From NCBI RefSeq assembly GCF_004798865.1, contig NW_025336481.1:35069130-35133129 (forward strand): 64,000 nt of DNA. Direction: 5' to 3'. Position numbers and translations under genes: made by a program. The DNA is from Varanus komodoensis. Its lineage: Eukaryota; Chordata; Lepidosauria; Squamata; Varanidae. Each line of letters begins with the position of its first letter. Positions within the stretch are counted from its first letter, which is position 1. The notes below the pieces were generated by a model. That model was given only the letters and a program-made list of their open reading frames with translations. It was not told where the DNA came from and did not search any database. Positions 33,183-44,235 of this stretch are shown here, in pieces.

Positions 33183-33721
33183 ATCACTTCTGAGAATGTT
33201 AACGTCTTTGTTTTCTGGAATTACTCCGTTAGCCTTCTGCTGTTTTGACAGCATGCAATTTCCATGTTTTGGGCCTCTTTCATCTTTCCACACTGATTCC
33301 AGCAAGTAAGGTTTGGCTAGATCATAATATTCTGGGGGCAAAACAAAGCTGCTTTAAAGTGAAGACAGCATTTCCTGTGCTGTTCATATGGGTGGTCCTA
33401 GCTAATTGGGAACTGAGAGCAAATAAAACCTATTCAGGGTAATTCATCCTGAGTAGATGAACAACACAACTCTTCTGTAACAATCCGCCAAATATTCCCA
33501 ACATAGAAGAAGGATTCCATTAACATCCATCCCCTCCCTCCCCATTCCTGAGTCATTCCACCCTTTTCCAAAGCTTCCTGCATATTCTAACATGTTGCTC
33601 TGTTTGTTCTTGTCTTGATCCTGGCCTAAGTGTTCCAAATTCATCCTTTCTGGTAATTCTGACATCCCTAATCTCATGGCATGGATATACCCATCCTTTG
33701 GCCAGAACAAGTTGTACTTAT

Positions 33722-33882
33722 ATATTCATTTATATATTATATTTATACTCCCCTTTCTCCTTTCAAGGTGCCCAAGGCAGTTTTTGTGGGCCTCTTCTCC
33801 AATTATCCTCCCAACAACACTACAAGGCAGGTTAGTCTGAGAGTGAGTGACTGTCTAGTTGATTTGGATACTTCTGCAGGGC
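33722..33882 (-). mobile_element. CORE/MIR-like SINE fragment, minus strand
   Basis: 'atatttatactcccctttct', 'aattatcctcccaacaacac' and 'aaggcaggttagtctgagag' are the 3' half of the CORE-type SINE in reverse complement. The tRNA head is not recognisable. Confidence 0.7.
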
Positions 33883-35937
33883 TACATCTCCTTTCAAATG
33901 ACCCTAGGCAAAGAGGGCAATTACTTTTGATATCAGTCATTCTTTGTAATCAACTTCCTATGTGAATCAAGGTTATTTCTAACCTTGGTAAGTGACAGTA
34001 TCATCATTCTTATCTTGCATGTACATCAAATGCTTGCAGACAGAATATCTATTTCCACACCTTTAAATATTTTAGCCATTAAACGAGAGGAAGTGCAATC
34101 AAGTTGTCTGTCCTGTCCCTTTGGGAGAAACTTAGAGTTTATCCTTTCCCTGCTTAAAGCAATTGTGATAGGAAGAAAATACAGTATATTAGCAGGAAAT
34201 GTATGAAACTGTATGACTGTGGTTGTGTGTTACTGCTTTTAATACGTAATCCACAGATGTCCGAGATTGTTTTGTTCCTTTGGCTAAAAATATTGCATGT
34301 AATGGCAACATTTTTCACAATCCTCTGTAGGCATTATGCAACTAAACAGTGCAGGTCAGTTGCAGCCCTGTTGGAGCATCCTAGCTGCATGAACAATGCA
34401 GGAACTGGGACTGCAGCCACTGGCCCTGCCTCGGCCATCCTGTCCCTTCCCACTTGCACCCACATATTGCGGGTAGAGCATGGCCTGTCCTGTACATGTC
34501 TTCACAGATGACACAACAGGATCCATGCCAGTGATGCATCGATTACTAGCAATATTGATAGAGGGGCCAAATGGAGCATGTTCTGTTGTAAAACAAGCCC
34601 TAAGTATATTCACATTGACTTGAAAATATGAGTTATGCATTACTGTACACAAGCTTTTGATCTTCACCATCAGAAAGCTCTTCCACTGCCATGTAGCCTG
34701 TTCGCATGCTAACTGAAACCCCATAGAAGCAGGCACAACAGGTAACTTGATGACATGAGGAGGAGGAGGCGGAGGAGAAGAATGTGCCATTGAGCAACAT
34801 GGAAGGCACCATATAATCAATTGATTTGAATGTACATATTTCAGCTTTCTGAAATACACACTTCCCTTCTGTTCATCACATTTTAAAGTACTTTTTATTC
34901 ATTTGAGCACAGGCTTCAGTCGTATAAGCTTGTGGTCAATCATTGCCTTCTGAGAATGATTGCATAATGCCATCTGTTCCCTGGTTTTTCTCTGATTGGC
35001 TTACATTCTCATAGGAAAGCTGATGCCTTGTCATTCCACTGAATAAAACTGGCTAGAAACCAGGACAGGTACAGATTTCAGGGCAAACTGCATCTCTGCG
35101 CTTTCCAGCAGTGGCAGGGCCCTTTCCTCAGCTGGTGGAGGACCAGGTTAGAGGTTATTGGCAGCTTCTCCGAAATGCTTATCCTGGAGAATTTGGCTCA
35201 CATGCCTGGATTTACTGGGTCCTGCACTGTTTCTCCTTCCCCACAAGGCCATGGCTGTGAGGAACATTGCATTGGGGCAAAATTGGACTCTCACCAGTCC
35301 AATGGGCCCCATTGAAACTGTCCCACCATGGCATGTTCAGAGTGCTTATATCGCAGCAAAGCATTGCTGGTTCATGTCAATGGGGCCAGCATTAAGGGGT
35401 GCAATTGCAGAGGCCTAGCATTCTGTCAGTGCGGCTTTGCCCAGCATTGTTGGGAATGGCCCAACAGCAGCACCGGCACAGCAGTCCACCTCACCCCAAA
35501 AGTTTGCATGGCATCTGGCAGGAAGCGAGTCCAAGTGAGTCCATAAAGCCAGCTTGTGCACACGCCACCCACACAGCCCACGTGCAAGTGGAGTTTGGCT
35601 TTTGCACATGTGGTGGCAGACTTTGTACAAAGAATTGCATGCCATGCTCAGAGAAGTCACTGGTGTTCCCCAGTGTGCACAGACTTGAACATGGCTTGGC
35701 TCACTCCCTGGCCAGGGTGGGCACAGGAAGCCCGGTAAGCGCAAGAGAGCCGGATTCTCACCTGACCTTCCCATCCCTAACATGCACACATTGAAGTCTC
35801 TCACACACAGACTCAAGGGACAGTGGAGGACTGCCCACTGCCTCATTCAGACACAACAGCCAGGTGGGACAAGTGGGTTCAGGATCAGGGCATCATGCTG
35901 CATGCAAAAGACCACCAGATGCTTCCCCAGTGCCACT
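33883..35937. other. GC-elevated block with open frames, no recognised gene
   Basis: 34.33-34.86 and 35.10-35.85 kb are richer in GC than their surroundings and carry open frames of 131 to 167 codons on both strands (34356-34859 minus, 35399-35794 plus, 35415-35846 minus). None shows a known domain. Overlapping frames on opposite strands fit low stop-codon density rather than coding. An unrecognised repeat is the main alternative. Confidence 0.35.
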
Positions 35938-36012
35938 ATGGGCCAGTCACCATCTCTCAGCTTGACCTACCTTGCAGGAGTGTTGTGAAACTAAAAGTGG
36001 GAAGATCTGTTG
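35938..36012 (+). mobile_element. CORE/MIR-like SINE fragment
   Basis: 'atgggccagtcaccatctct', 'cagcttgacctaccttgcag' and 'gagtgttgtgaaactaaaag' match the central part of the CORE-type SINE. Both ends are lost or too worn to see. Confidence 0.65.
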
Positions 36013-37540
36013 CTCTGGGAAGAAAGGAAAATACATATTGTCTCTATTAGGTAAAGATGATAAAGGAAAGCAAGTCTATACTACAAAGTCAAAATAGTCA
36101 TACAATATCTTCTTAATAAGCTTCCCGGGTATGTAAAGCAGACATATGTGCATTGCATTACTACGTGCATTCACTGATTTGCATGTTCAGTAGAAACAAG
36201 GTGGATTCAATGCTCCTTTTGAAAAATTATCTTATACAGGCCCTGTGGTGGGAGTCTGAAAATTAATATCAACACTTATTAAACATTCAAAATCTGAAAA
36301 CAAACAAACAATGCCCCGCGTCTTGCTAATTCTCATGTGCCCAACCCATCTGGCTCCTTATGAACTCAACTCAAAGAAAGTGCATTAACATTGGAAACAG
36401 GAAAGAGTGTCACAATTATTCTGGCACAAGCTTTCATGGGCTATAGTCCACTTCATCAGCTGCATGGGTATTATGGGGATTTTCAGGTTTTTATGCAGCA
36501 TAGATAGTAGGGGAGGCTTGAAAACAGTGAAGTCACAAGGAAATTGCATCAAGAAAGTATTTAATAAGGAAAAGGACGAAAGTAGCCTTGCTTTCATGTA
36601 ATAATTCACAGTCCCCTCCCCTCCCCACTATCCCTTGATTGCATTCCCCAAAGATGAACTGACCAACACAAATTTCAGCCCGCTAGAAGATTAGATTTAA
36701 AAAACCTGGACTTTACCTTAGTGAGGTCATACTTTTTCCAGGTCTTACAGATTCCATGGGCTTGCAGAACCTTAAAAAAACTTTTTGAGGGGATTTGTGC
36801 AAGGATGCCTCTTTTTAAAAAGAAATAATAGTTCAAATACAAACAACAACAACAGCAACATAACAAGAAAAACCAAACCAAACCACTAGAAATAGGGTTT
36901 TCCGGTTGTGTTTGCAAGGATAACTCTCATTCCTAGTTTACCAGAGTGAGTCGTTATGAATGAAGTGTTGTTCTTGTTTTTGCTTTTCTGAAGGAGACTG
37001 GCTGGCTTTGGGCAGGCTTCCAGTGCCCCTACAACCATGGACAGGATTGAAGGAATGGAACAGCCAACTCATTTCGCTGTCTGGGTCTTGCACAGACCTG
37101 GCTTTTGATGGAATGACAATCCGCTTTGCCCGCAGGCATTCACAAATGTGCACTAGCCACCCAGTGACTCCTGGGAAATGTTCTGAGCATGCACAGCTGA
37201 TTGCTCCCCGCCAGGACCTTCTCTCACTTATACAGGATGTGACGAAGAATGGACCGAGCATGTTGCCCAGCTGTTCTGCATCTCACCACGTCGCACAGGG
37301 GAAAGAAGGCACAGCCCAAGTATGGGAGACACATGGTGGAAGGTAGATTAGGTGAGGGGGGACTCTGCCCCTTTGGCCCACACTGCTGGGCATTTTTCAT
37401 TATTACTCCCTGTTTGTTTGGTGTGACCAATATACTTTTTAAAAAGTCTATTGCTGGTTTTTCTGTATCTTCCAGTTCCTGTTGTAGGGAAGTATTTCTT
37501 TAAACTGCTTAAAGATCTTGCCAAACATGTTTTTAAAAGA
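36013..37540. other. No supported gene
   Basis: Unique sequence with overlapping open frames at 36.94-37.35 kb on both strands (107 and 128 codons) that show no known motif. Confidence 0.4.
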
Positions 37541-37645
37541 AGCAATGAGCTAATGGACAGAGTGCTAGACTCTGGCGCCTATGGATTCAAATCTTTGTTC
37601 TGCCATTCATCCTACTGGAATCCCTTGGATTGTGCTTTGCTTTCA
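37541..37645 (+). mobile_element. tRNA-derived SINE head
   Basis: 'gcaatgagctaatggacaga' + 'gtgctagactctgg' and the B-box-like 'ggattcaaatc' match the tRNA-derived head of a CORE-type SINE, followed by 'tgttctgccattcat'. The rest is missing, and the sequence runs directly into an L2 end. Confidence 0.5.
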
Positions 37646-37925
37646 GCTTGATTTCAGCGCCCACCTATGGAATGCGCTCCCCAGAGAGGTCCGCCTGGCG
37701 CCGTCATTATTTGTTTTTCGGCACCAGGCCAAGACCTTTTTATTTAAACGGTATTTTAATTGTTAATTGTTGTTTTTATTTATTGGTTTTAAACTATTGC
37801 CTAGATGCTCCAAATTTTTAATGTTATTTTATGTTGTCTATCTCTTTGTAAGCCTCCCCGAGGCTTTCTGCGATACGGACGGCATAAAAATGCTATAAAT
37901 AAATAAATAAATAAATAAATAAATG
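37646..37925 (+). mobile_element. L2-clade LINE 3' end with (AAAT)n
   Basis: The translation contains LWNALPREVRLAPSLFVFRH and QAKTFLFKRYF, the very C-terminus of the L2-type protein. A UTR follows, then the terminus 'gtaagcctccccgaggcttt', 'acggcataaaaatgctataa' and about seven AAAT units. It is short, in good condition and 5' truncated, and therefore probably one of the younger LINE insertions here. Confidence 0.88.
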
Positions 37926-37986
37926 TATCTGATGGGGTTATTGTGGTGAACAAATGTGATGGGGGAACCCTATGAACTGCTACACT

Positions 37987-38122
37987 AGCCTTCCCCAACC
38001 TGGGTCCCAGAAGACGATGTGGACTGCTATAAAAGCAGCATCTCCAGTGAATACAGCCAAAAGTCAAGGACAATGGAAGCTGAAGGCCAAAACATGTGGT
38101 GGGACCCAGCTGGGGAAAGCTG
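37987..38122. mobile_element. hAT-like MITE
   Basis: The left end 'gccttccccaacctgggtcc' + 'cagaagacgatgtggac' and the right end, whose reverse complement is 'agctttccccagctgggtcc' + 'caccacatg', are terminal inverted repeats. They match a very common reptile MITE ('agccttccccaacctggtgccctcc..'). The interior is short and non-coding. The inverted halves have diverged, so it is an old copy. Confidence 0.75.
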
Positions 38123-38993
38123 GCCTAGGGTGAAGAATGAGAAACAAAATATGATAAATGCCTAATTATATGCAATTGCAGGAGTCAGGGTATTCTGCCT
38201 GTCAGGTCTATGAGCCAATAACTTCTGCTGTCATTTTCACTTTTCGGTTTGATGCAGAACGGAGCAGATATATGTTGAAGTAAATAAGACTATATACAAA
38301 GAAGCAGACAATGTAGGCTCAGAGGGTTGATGAGTAACATTCCTTGCGGCTCCTTTGCTTCAGTCCTTTGATGTTTGACATGATTCTTATGTATGTAAAT
38401 ATTTTAATCTTCTAATGCATAAATTATTTTACTATTAGATTGTTCCCCATCTCTGACAGATGAGGCTGTATCATCTTCTATTGTTTGCCGTTGCAAATAA
38501 AAGTGACATTGACTTTAACCTTCTAAGTGTAATCCCCTAAGTCTTTTGTAGAACATAATAGAGCCATCTTTGAGGGGGGGCAGTTAATGGTAGCTTTTTC
38601 CAACAGCACAATTTACTCAGATGCAGGGAACACTTAATATCAAGGAAAAAGTGGTCTCTGATGACACATGTTCAGGAATATTACAGTGATGGGAAGAGGC
38701 AGTCATGTCATGTCACGAAACGTATAATCAAGCCCTCAAGAATCTGGAGTTAGTTCTAATGTGTGTTAATGTTGGTTTTTCCTTCTGGCATTTGTTCTCT
38801 TTGATGATCTGTGCAGCCTTATTATTTGTCCACTGTGGAACATTCACAGCTTTACCGTCTGTCTTGGAAAAACTGCTCAAGGGTGTATCTTATAAACATT
38901 TATACAGTTAGCGTGTGCTGCCTAGCCTGTTAACTAGTCAAGGTCCAAGAAAGATGCAAGGGCACCATTTATGGAGTCTGTTGCACTTGTGTG
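38123..38993. other. No supported feature
   Basis: Unique AT-rich sequence with an 'ataaatt' rich stretch near 38.4 kb. No exon was recognised. Confidence 0.4.
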
Positions 38994-39013
38994 TACACAC
39001 ACACACACACACA

Positions 39014-39066
<53 letters not shown>
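38994..39066. repeat. (AC)n(GA)n compound microsatellite
   Basis: About eleven AC units join about 25 GA units. The resulting open frame (a poly-RE peptide) is an artefact. Confidence 0.97.
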
Positions 39067-39070
<4 letters not shown>

Positions 39071-39129
39071 GCGGCATTTATAAAAGACTGCCACAATAAC
39101 TTTGGAAATACACAGAATTCCCTCCAATT

Positions 39130-39213
39130 TAGATTGCAGTCCTAACCCAGAAGTAAGCCACACTGGACTTAATAGGACTTACCTCTGAGTAGACATGGAA
39201 AGGATTGTACTTT
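39130..39213. mobile_element. Short palindromic MITE-like repeat, copy 2
   Basis: 'attgcagtcctaacccagaa', 'gtaagccacactggacttaa', 'taggacttacctctgagtag' and 'acatggaaaggattgtact' form an imperfect palindrome: 'attgcagtcct' at the left is mirrored by 'aggattgtact' at the right. This is the best complete copy of the family in the window. Confidence 0.75.
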
Positions 39214-39884
39214 GTGTGTTGGATTTAGTATCGGCTTTCCATGAGAGGGAGAGCTCTGTGCATTGAAGTTCCCTCCACTTGCTTTTTGGGGATTGCTCAC
39301 TCCCTTCCATAGCACATTTTGCCCCTTTCAGAAAAGGATTGTGGCTATGTGTAGCATTTTTGAGTGGAGTGGGGGACTGCCAATGGAAGGCACAGGCATC
39401 AGTGTAGTTGATCCAGCATAAATCTAGATCCATCCCTGAGGCTTAAATTTGACCAAGAGATGTTTGCTAATCACATCCACTGAACTGTCTTCTCCTTCCT
39501 GATCTTCAAGTGAACAGTAGAGGCATACATTCAAGTAAGAAATAATTCACATTGAACAATGGAAGTGGCACCACTCTGAATATAGATGCAGAGTGGAGCT
39601 CCAGCAGCAGATCCAGGGAAAATGTTCACAGGTTATGTCAGGAAAAAACAGATGGGCAGTTGCTTTTGGTGGGTTGCAAATTCCACATCAAAGGGTGCAG
39701 TGTAGATAGCCAGCATCTTCATCCTGATGAGTCACTGGACTGGTACCTGAGTCACCTGAGAACCTTTAAAATGCAAGTGCAGTCTCCCTCTCACACCTTT
39801 GAAAAGAATCTGAATGATTCTTTTATCATTGTTTAACCTTACAGCACAGTAAGATTTGTATAACCCTTCTTTTCATTCAGCTGT

Positions 39885-39887
<3 letters not shown>
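39214..39887. other. No supported gene
   Basis: Unique sequence. Open frames at 39179-39433 and 39552-39836 have no recognisable product. Confidence 0.4.

Positions 39888-39936
<49 letters not shown>
39888..39936. repeat. (AC)n microsatellite
   Basis: An uninterrupted run of about 24 AC units, likely to vary in length. Confidence 0.98.
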
Positions 39937-39940
<4 letters not shown>

Positions 39941-41450
39941 CCACCACCACCCACAGCAACAACACCCCTGATGCAAAACAAAAACCCCAAAACAGTCAGG
40001 GGATGCTGAAACGATGTAACCTTTGTAAAACCATTGCTTGCAAATTGAGCTGAACCATTAATCAATACATTAACATAATTTAGGGTGTAACCCCACTTTA
40101 AAAAGTTGTGGTTTTATTCTCAACATTAACTCAAACATTTCTGAGGATTATTCAGTGGCAATATTTGAGGTGCTCTTTTAAGACTTTTAATTCTAGCTCT
40201 TTAGTATTGCCAATCGTGTGGCCACATGTTGATCTTCCCAGAAAATTCAATTTGTACCAGTGCTGCTCTCAAGGTAGTAAACAGTGACATTAGTATGCCT
40301 AATGTTTGCCCTATGTAGAATAAATATGAATTCCCAACATGAAGGATACGTTAATGGCAATTACATTGGATCTATGTTGTTATATTGGCTACAGCGAGAG
40401 AGGTGCATGGACTTGGGCAGAGAAAAACTCTTTGGATTTTGATGCAACAGGAAGGTAAATGAGCTCTTGCACTAGCCAGGTGTGTTAGAAGGAGATAATT
40501 TAAATATTGCCATACTGATCTGACAAAGGAAAACAAACTAGGCAAACAAAACAAATCAGGTGTGACACGTTTGCAAGAAAACTGACATTTGACTGTTGAA
40601 CAGAAAGAAGTTCTGCTGTGAATGCTGTGGAAAATGCAACACCAAAAGCTAAATTACCACTGGAAAGAAAGACAGACAGACCTTGCCAGATGTCCACTTC
40701 AACCTTTCTCTGCTGTTTGGAAATAAAAAAGCCCTAGCTGAGACCAGAACTGAGCTCTTTCAGATCAATTAACAAATCATTTCCAAGTATCATCAGACAT
40801 CATCACAATATTCAAATATTTCCCCATGCACGATTGAGTTTAGATGGCTTTTCTAATCTGCTGTTGACGCTTGTCATGCACTGAGGAAAATGCATTGATT
40901 AAAGTTGGCCTAGTGTAGGAGGATAATCAGCTAAGCCATGTACTGAATGCACCTGGAAGAGCTTACAATGACTTGGGACGGTTTCTGTAAAGTTACTGTT
41001 TCTGTGTGTATTTGAGTGTGAGCCTGTTTTTTTCCCTAATGTACCAGAGATATCAGTACATGCCATCAGTAAAGAGCACTGATGTCATGTGAGGGAAGGG
41101 ATTACACACAGCATAATCTTTTTCACATTCATTTCTCTATTTCACGTCTGTTGTTCCTTTCTGTTACCATTTGCCAACACTACCTGATAAACCAAAATGA
41201 ACTGTTTTTGCACATCATCTGTTGGGCTTCATTTTTACTCTAGATTAGCAGCAGATGACCTGATCCAGATTGAGAACTAGTCATAGAGCAGGATGGATGG
41301 GACTAGAAGGTTTTGGGGACCTGGACCAGAGCACTTTCACCTATCCTAGATTTTAAGAACGACCAAATAAGTTTTTGTTTGGTATCAGATTAAAGTAATG
41401 TCTATGTTAACTCCAGGCCTGTGTCTGCAATACCATATATCACTGTACCA
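39937..41450. other. No supported gene
   Basis: Unique AT-rich sequence with short unconvincing open frames. No transposon was recognised. Confidence 0.4.
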
Positions 41451-41960
41451 GTGTTTATTCTTGTTATTCTATACCATCCAATAGCCAATGCTCTCTGAGT
41501 ACAAACAGTAATAAAAACATCATACAACCTCACTAGAAAAATGTAAAACAAAATATAAACAAGTTAAATAATCAAGGCAGGTTAATACTACTAGATCTAT
41601 TTTAGAAAGCTCACACAACCTCTCTGAATACGCTGCTAGAACTGTTCAATACCATGGCACTGAAGGCAGTCTTAACAGGGTGCCGAAAGGTTAGTAGAGT
41701 TGATGCCAGGTGGGCCCTGCTGGGGATCTTGTTCCATGACTGGGAGGCCACCACTTAGAAAGCCCTGTTCTTTGGTGCCACAAGCAAGCCTCATTTAGAG
41801 GTGGCAGTTGAAGGGCTTCAGGTACTGCGTGTTCAACAGACTGCAGCTGGGAGAGGTGCAGGTAGGAGACTATTGCAGTCCCAAGCTATACAGGGCCTTG
41901 AGTTGGGTTCAGAAACATAACAGGCACCCAATGCAAGGGATTGAGAATTGGTGTCTACGT
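41451..41960 (-). mobile_element. L2-clade LINE 3' end, antisense
   Basis: From left to right: the terminus ('tattctataccatccaatag', 'ccaatgctctctgagt'), the UTR, then 'caggtgggccctgctgggga', 'tcttgttccatgactgggag' and 'aagctatacagggccttgag'. These blocks match, in the same order, the antisense L2 at 14.64-15.1 kb. It is a worn, 5'-truncated copy. Confidence 0.75.
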
Positions 41961-42037
41961 TCAGACATTTGATCCTAGTTATTAGGCTGCCTGATAAAAA
42001 TCAGCCACGTAGCAGGCTGCCAGGTACCCTTGCGCCC

Positions 42038-42066
42038 ACTATTGGCACAATGATTGTGCCAATAGT
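42038..42066. repeat. 29-bp perfect palindrome
   Basis: 'actattggcacaat', one spacer base (g), then 'attgtgccaatagt'. The arms match in all 14 positions. It can extrude as a cruciform, and it contains TTGGCA and TGCCAA half-sites like those of NFI proteins but with 11 bases between the TTGGC and GCCAA cores rather than 5. Confidence 0.95.
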
Positions 42067-42560
42067 TTTTATGGGAAGCTGGGTCCTTTGTGTACAAAGT
42101 AACTCTAGCTGCTGTTCAATGGTACGTGACAAAATTCCACATTGTAAGTCCTTCATAGAGACTAGTTTGAATTTTTCACAACACATATATAAGTATCCAT
42201 TTTGTTTTATGTAGGTATAGAGAAATACGCCCCTCTGTGTCATCAGACAAGAAAATCTGTGTAGCAACAGGTGCTACATTTGCATCCTCTATTTCTTCCA
42301 AGGTGCTCACAGTGCCATTTCTCCAGCAATTTTATGAGGTAGTCCAAGAATCATAGGTTGGGGCTTGAATCTTGATTACTCCAGACCCAATATTCTGTCC
42401 ACTTCATCATAATGCTTTACATGTGCACTTTATGCAACTTACTCTGAAATGGAAGTGTTCCCCTTTTTTTGACCTGAACTTTTGTGTCACAATTTGTCTC
42501 ATGCAGAAGAGTCGCTGATACATCTGATTCATTTTGCATTTCAGGTGAAGAAGAACAACT

Positions 42561-42778
42561 GAGAGCCAGTGCAAGGTAAGTGGTTAGTGCAGGTTCTAGT
42601 GCCCACTCAGCCATGAAGTCTTGCCTATTTCACAGGGTTGTTGTTCACTCTCAGCCTTGCCTACCTCACAGGGTTGTTGGGAGACAAAGAGGAAGGGGAA
42701 GGGGAAGACCATGTTAGCTACTCTGAGTTCCTTGTATGAGGAAAAAGAGTGGAATATAAATTTGATTATAAATTAAAA
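42561..42778 (+). mobile_element. CORE/MIR-like SINE with a short internal duplication
   Basis: 'gagagccagtgcaaggtaag', 'gcccactcagccatgaagtc', 'tcagccttgcctacctcaca' and 'gagtggaatataaatttgat' place it in the family at 28116. The block 'cagggttgttg' appears twice (near 42.64 and 42.67 kb), showing a small tandem duplication of the CORE-like region, and the 'gggccagtcac' part is lost. Confidence 0.8.
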
Positions 42779-43659
42779 ATCAGAAATAGTGGTTATAACT
42801 CTCTGTGATCATATTCTACCTTCATTGCCAAAGATCTGGAAATGCATTGTGTGAGTCAGGCAGAAGTGACAGCCTGGTTAAGCATCCTTGACAGAATTAT
42901 TCTAGGGAAAGAAGGAAAAATAGGTAGCTTTAAAATCTGTCTTGCATTCTTCAAAGCTCCCATTCTTCTCTGCACCCCTGTCATCTCATTACCCATGAGG
43001 TATGTTTCATATAAGAGACTTTTTAATGCCTTTGTACCCTTCAGAATTATCTGAGAAACATGGCCAAAAGCAACTGTCAGGATTAGCATTATGGAGGGCT
43101 GAACTTGATATCTCTTTCAAACCAGAGAGGGAAAAAGTCCTTGTAGGATTGATGATTTTAATTTGTTTGAAAATGACCACAGAGCAGCTCTTCTCTTTCT
43201 CTAAGGTGAACACTTTCTTTTGAAATGATCGTTCCTATGATATTTCTGGAGGACCTAGCTTCCATTTACCAAAAATACATGAACTTTTGAGTTCCTCTGA
43301 TTTTTTTAAAAGAAAAGAAAAGAAAAAACCATGACTAGGAACTAGACTGATGTGCTGACATCCATTATTGTTCATTGTGAGTGTGTGGGGTGTGCTGACA
43401 GGGTGGGGAAGGAAATGGCAGGAGGAAAGCAGTGTATACATCCAGTAGGTAATTCAGATCCAAAGACCCTAGTGAATTCAGACCAGATGAACATTTATCA
43501 ACCAAAGGGCAATATAGGAGTTGGGAAAGAGGCAAGAAAAGCCACATAGATCCATTTAAATGTAAAGAGGACTTCTAACACGAGAATGCTAAGTCCATTG
43601 GAGTAGTCCATTGGAGAAGTTCTATACAGGAGTATAGAAACCTAGCCTAGGGTTGTTGA
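42779..43659. other. No supported gene
   Basis: Unique AT-rich sequence. An AAAAG-unit stretch lies at 43304-43326. Confidence 0.4.
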
Positions 43660-43763
43660 TATACCTGGCAAGGGTTCTTCCAGCCCTACCTGCAGATGCT
43701 GTGGATTGAATCTGGGACCTCCTTCTTGCAGCTTATATGCTCTGCCATTTACCTATGGCCCAT
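43660..43763 (-). mobile_element. tRNA-derived SINE (classic head), 5' part
   Basis: The minus strand reads 'gggccataggtaaatggcag' + 'agcatataagctgcaag' (A-box region), 'aggaggtcccagattcaatc' (B box) and 'catctgcaggtagggctgga'. It matches the SINE at 16283-16470 in its first ~100 bp and then stops. Confidence 0.75.
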
Positions 43764-43829
43764 TCCCTTTTGTTTTCCAACTTTAGCAGGACCGAATTGA
43801 AACAGCCATTTGGCAAATATATTACATAG

Positions 43830-43898
43830 AAACTGAGCAAGTCAGTAGGGGCCACCTGGGCTAGTCTGACCCCTGGCTCCAGCCAGCTCTGCTCATGA
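43830..43898 (-). mobile_element. CR1 LINE, antisense, part 1 (3' side)
   Basis: 'ggccacctgggctagtctga' and 'cccctggctccagccagctc' match the antisense CR1 3' region ('..ggtcatctggtctgacccc..'). The copy is split at about 43899 by a younger LINE tail and resumes at about 44009. Confidence 0.5.
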
Positions 43899-43901
43899 CA
43901 T

Positions 43902-43948
<47 letters not shown>

Positions 43949-44008
43949 TTAAAACATTTTTATGCCGCCCCATTCGCCGAAGCCTCGGGGCGGCTTACAA
44001 CATCATGT
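43899..44008 (-). mobile_element. LINE 3' tail with (TTTA)n inserted into CR1, antisense
   Basis: Thirteen or so TTTA units are followed by 'aaaacatttttatgccgccc', 'cattcgccgaagcctcgggg' and 'cggcttacaac'. This is a well-preserved L2-like terminus in reverse complement, paralogous to 37.85-37.92 kb. 'catgaca' on the left and 'catgtgcatg' on the right may be remains of a target-site duplication. Confidence 0.8.
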
Positions 44009-44235
44009 GCATGCCTAGCCTATCCTTGAATGCCATCACCTATGGGGCTTCAACCACGTCTCTTGGAAGCCCATTCCATACCCTAGGGGTCCTAACTTCC
44101 TGGTATCCAAATTTAACCTTGGTTCCTTGAGCTTGGTTCCATTGCAGCATGTCCTGCCTCCCTCTGCAGGGGAGAACAGGTCTCTACCCACCTTCATCTC
44201 TGACCACCTCCATTTTCCTTCAGGCTAGGAACAGG
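44009..44235 (-). mobile_element. CR1 LINE, antisense, part 2
   Basis: 'atcacctatggggcttcaac', 'cacgtctcttggaagcccat', 'tccataccctaggggtccta' and 'cttcctggtatccaaattta' match the antisense CR1 C-terminal coding part ('..gatggggcctccacca..tgggcagcccattcca..'). The order equals that of the CR1 at 50.2-50.6 kb. Coding capacity is lost. Confidence 0.7.

Noticed and set aside
34356-34859. A 167-residue protein on the minus strand
   Set aside because: No domain, no plausible exon structure, and overlapping frames nearby. Kept only as a low-interest finding.
39888-39936. A CRISPR-like or other array
   Set aside because: It is a plain (AC)n microsatellite, and no spaced repeats exist anywhere in the window.
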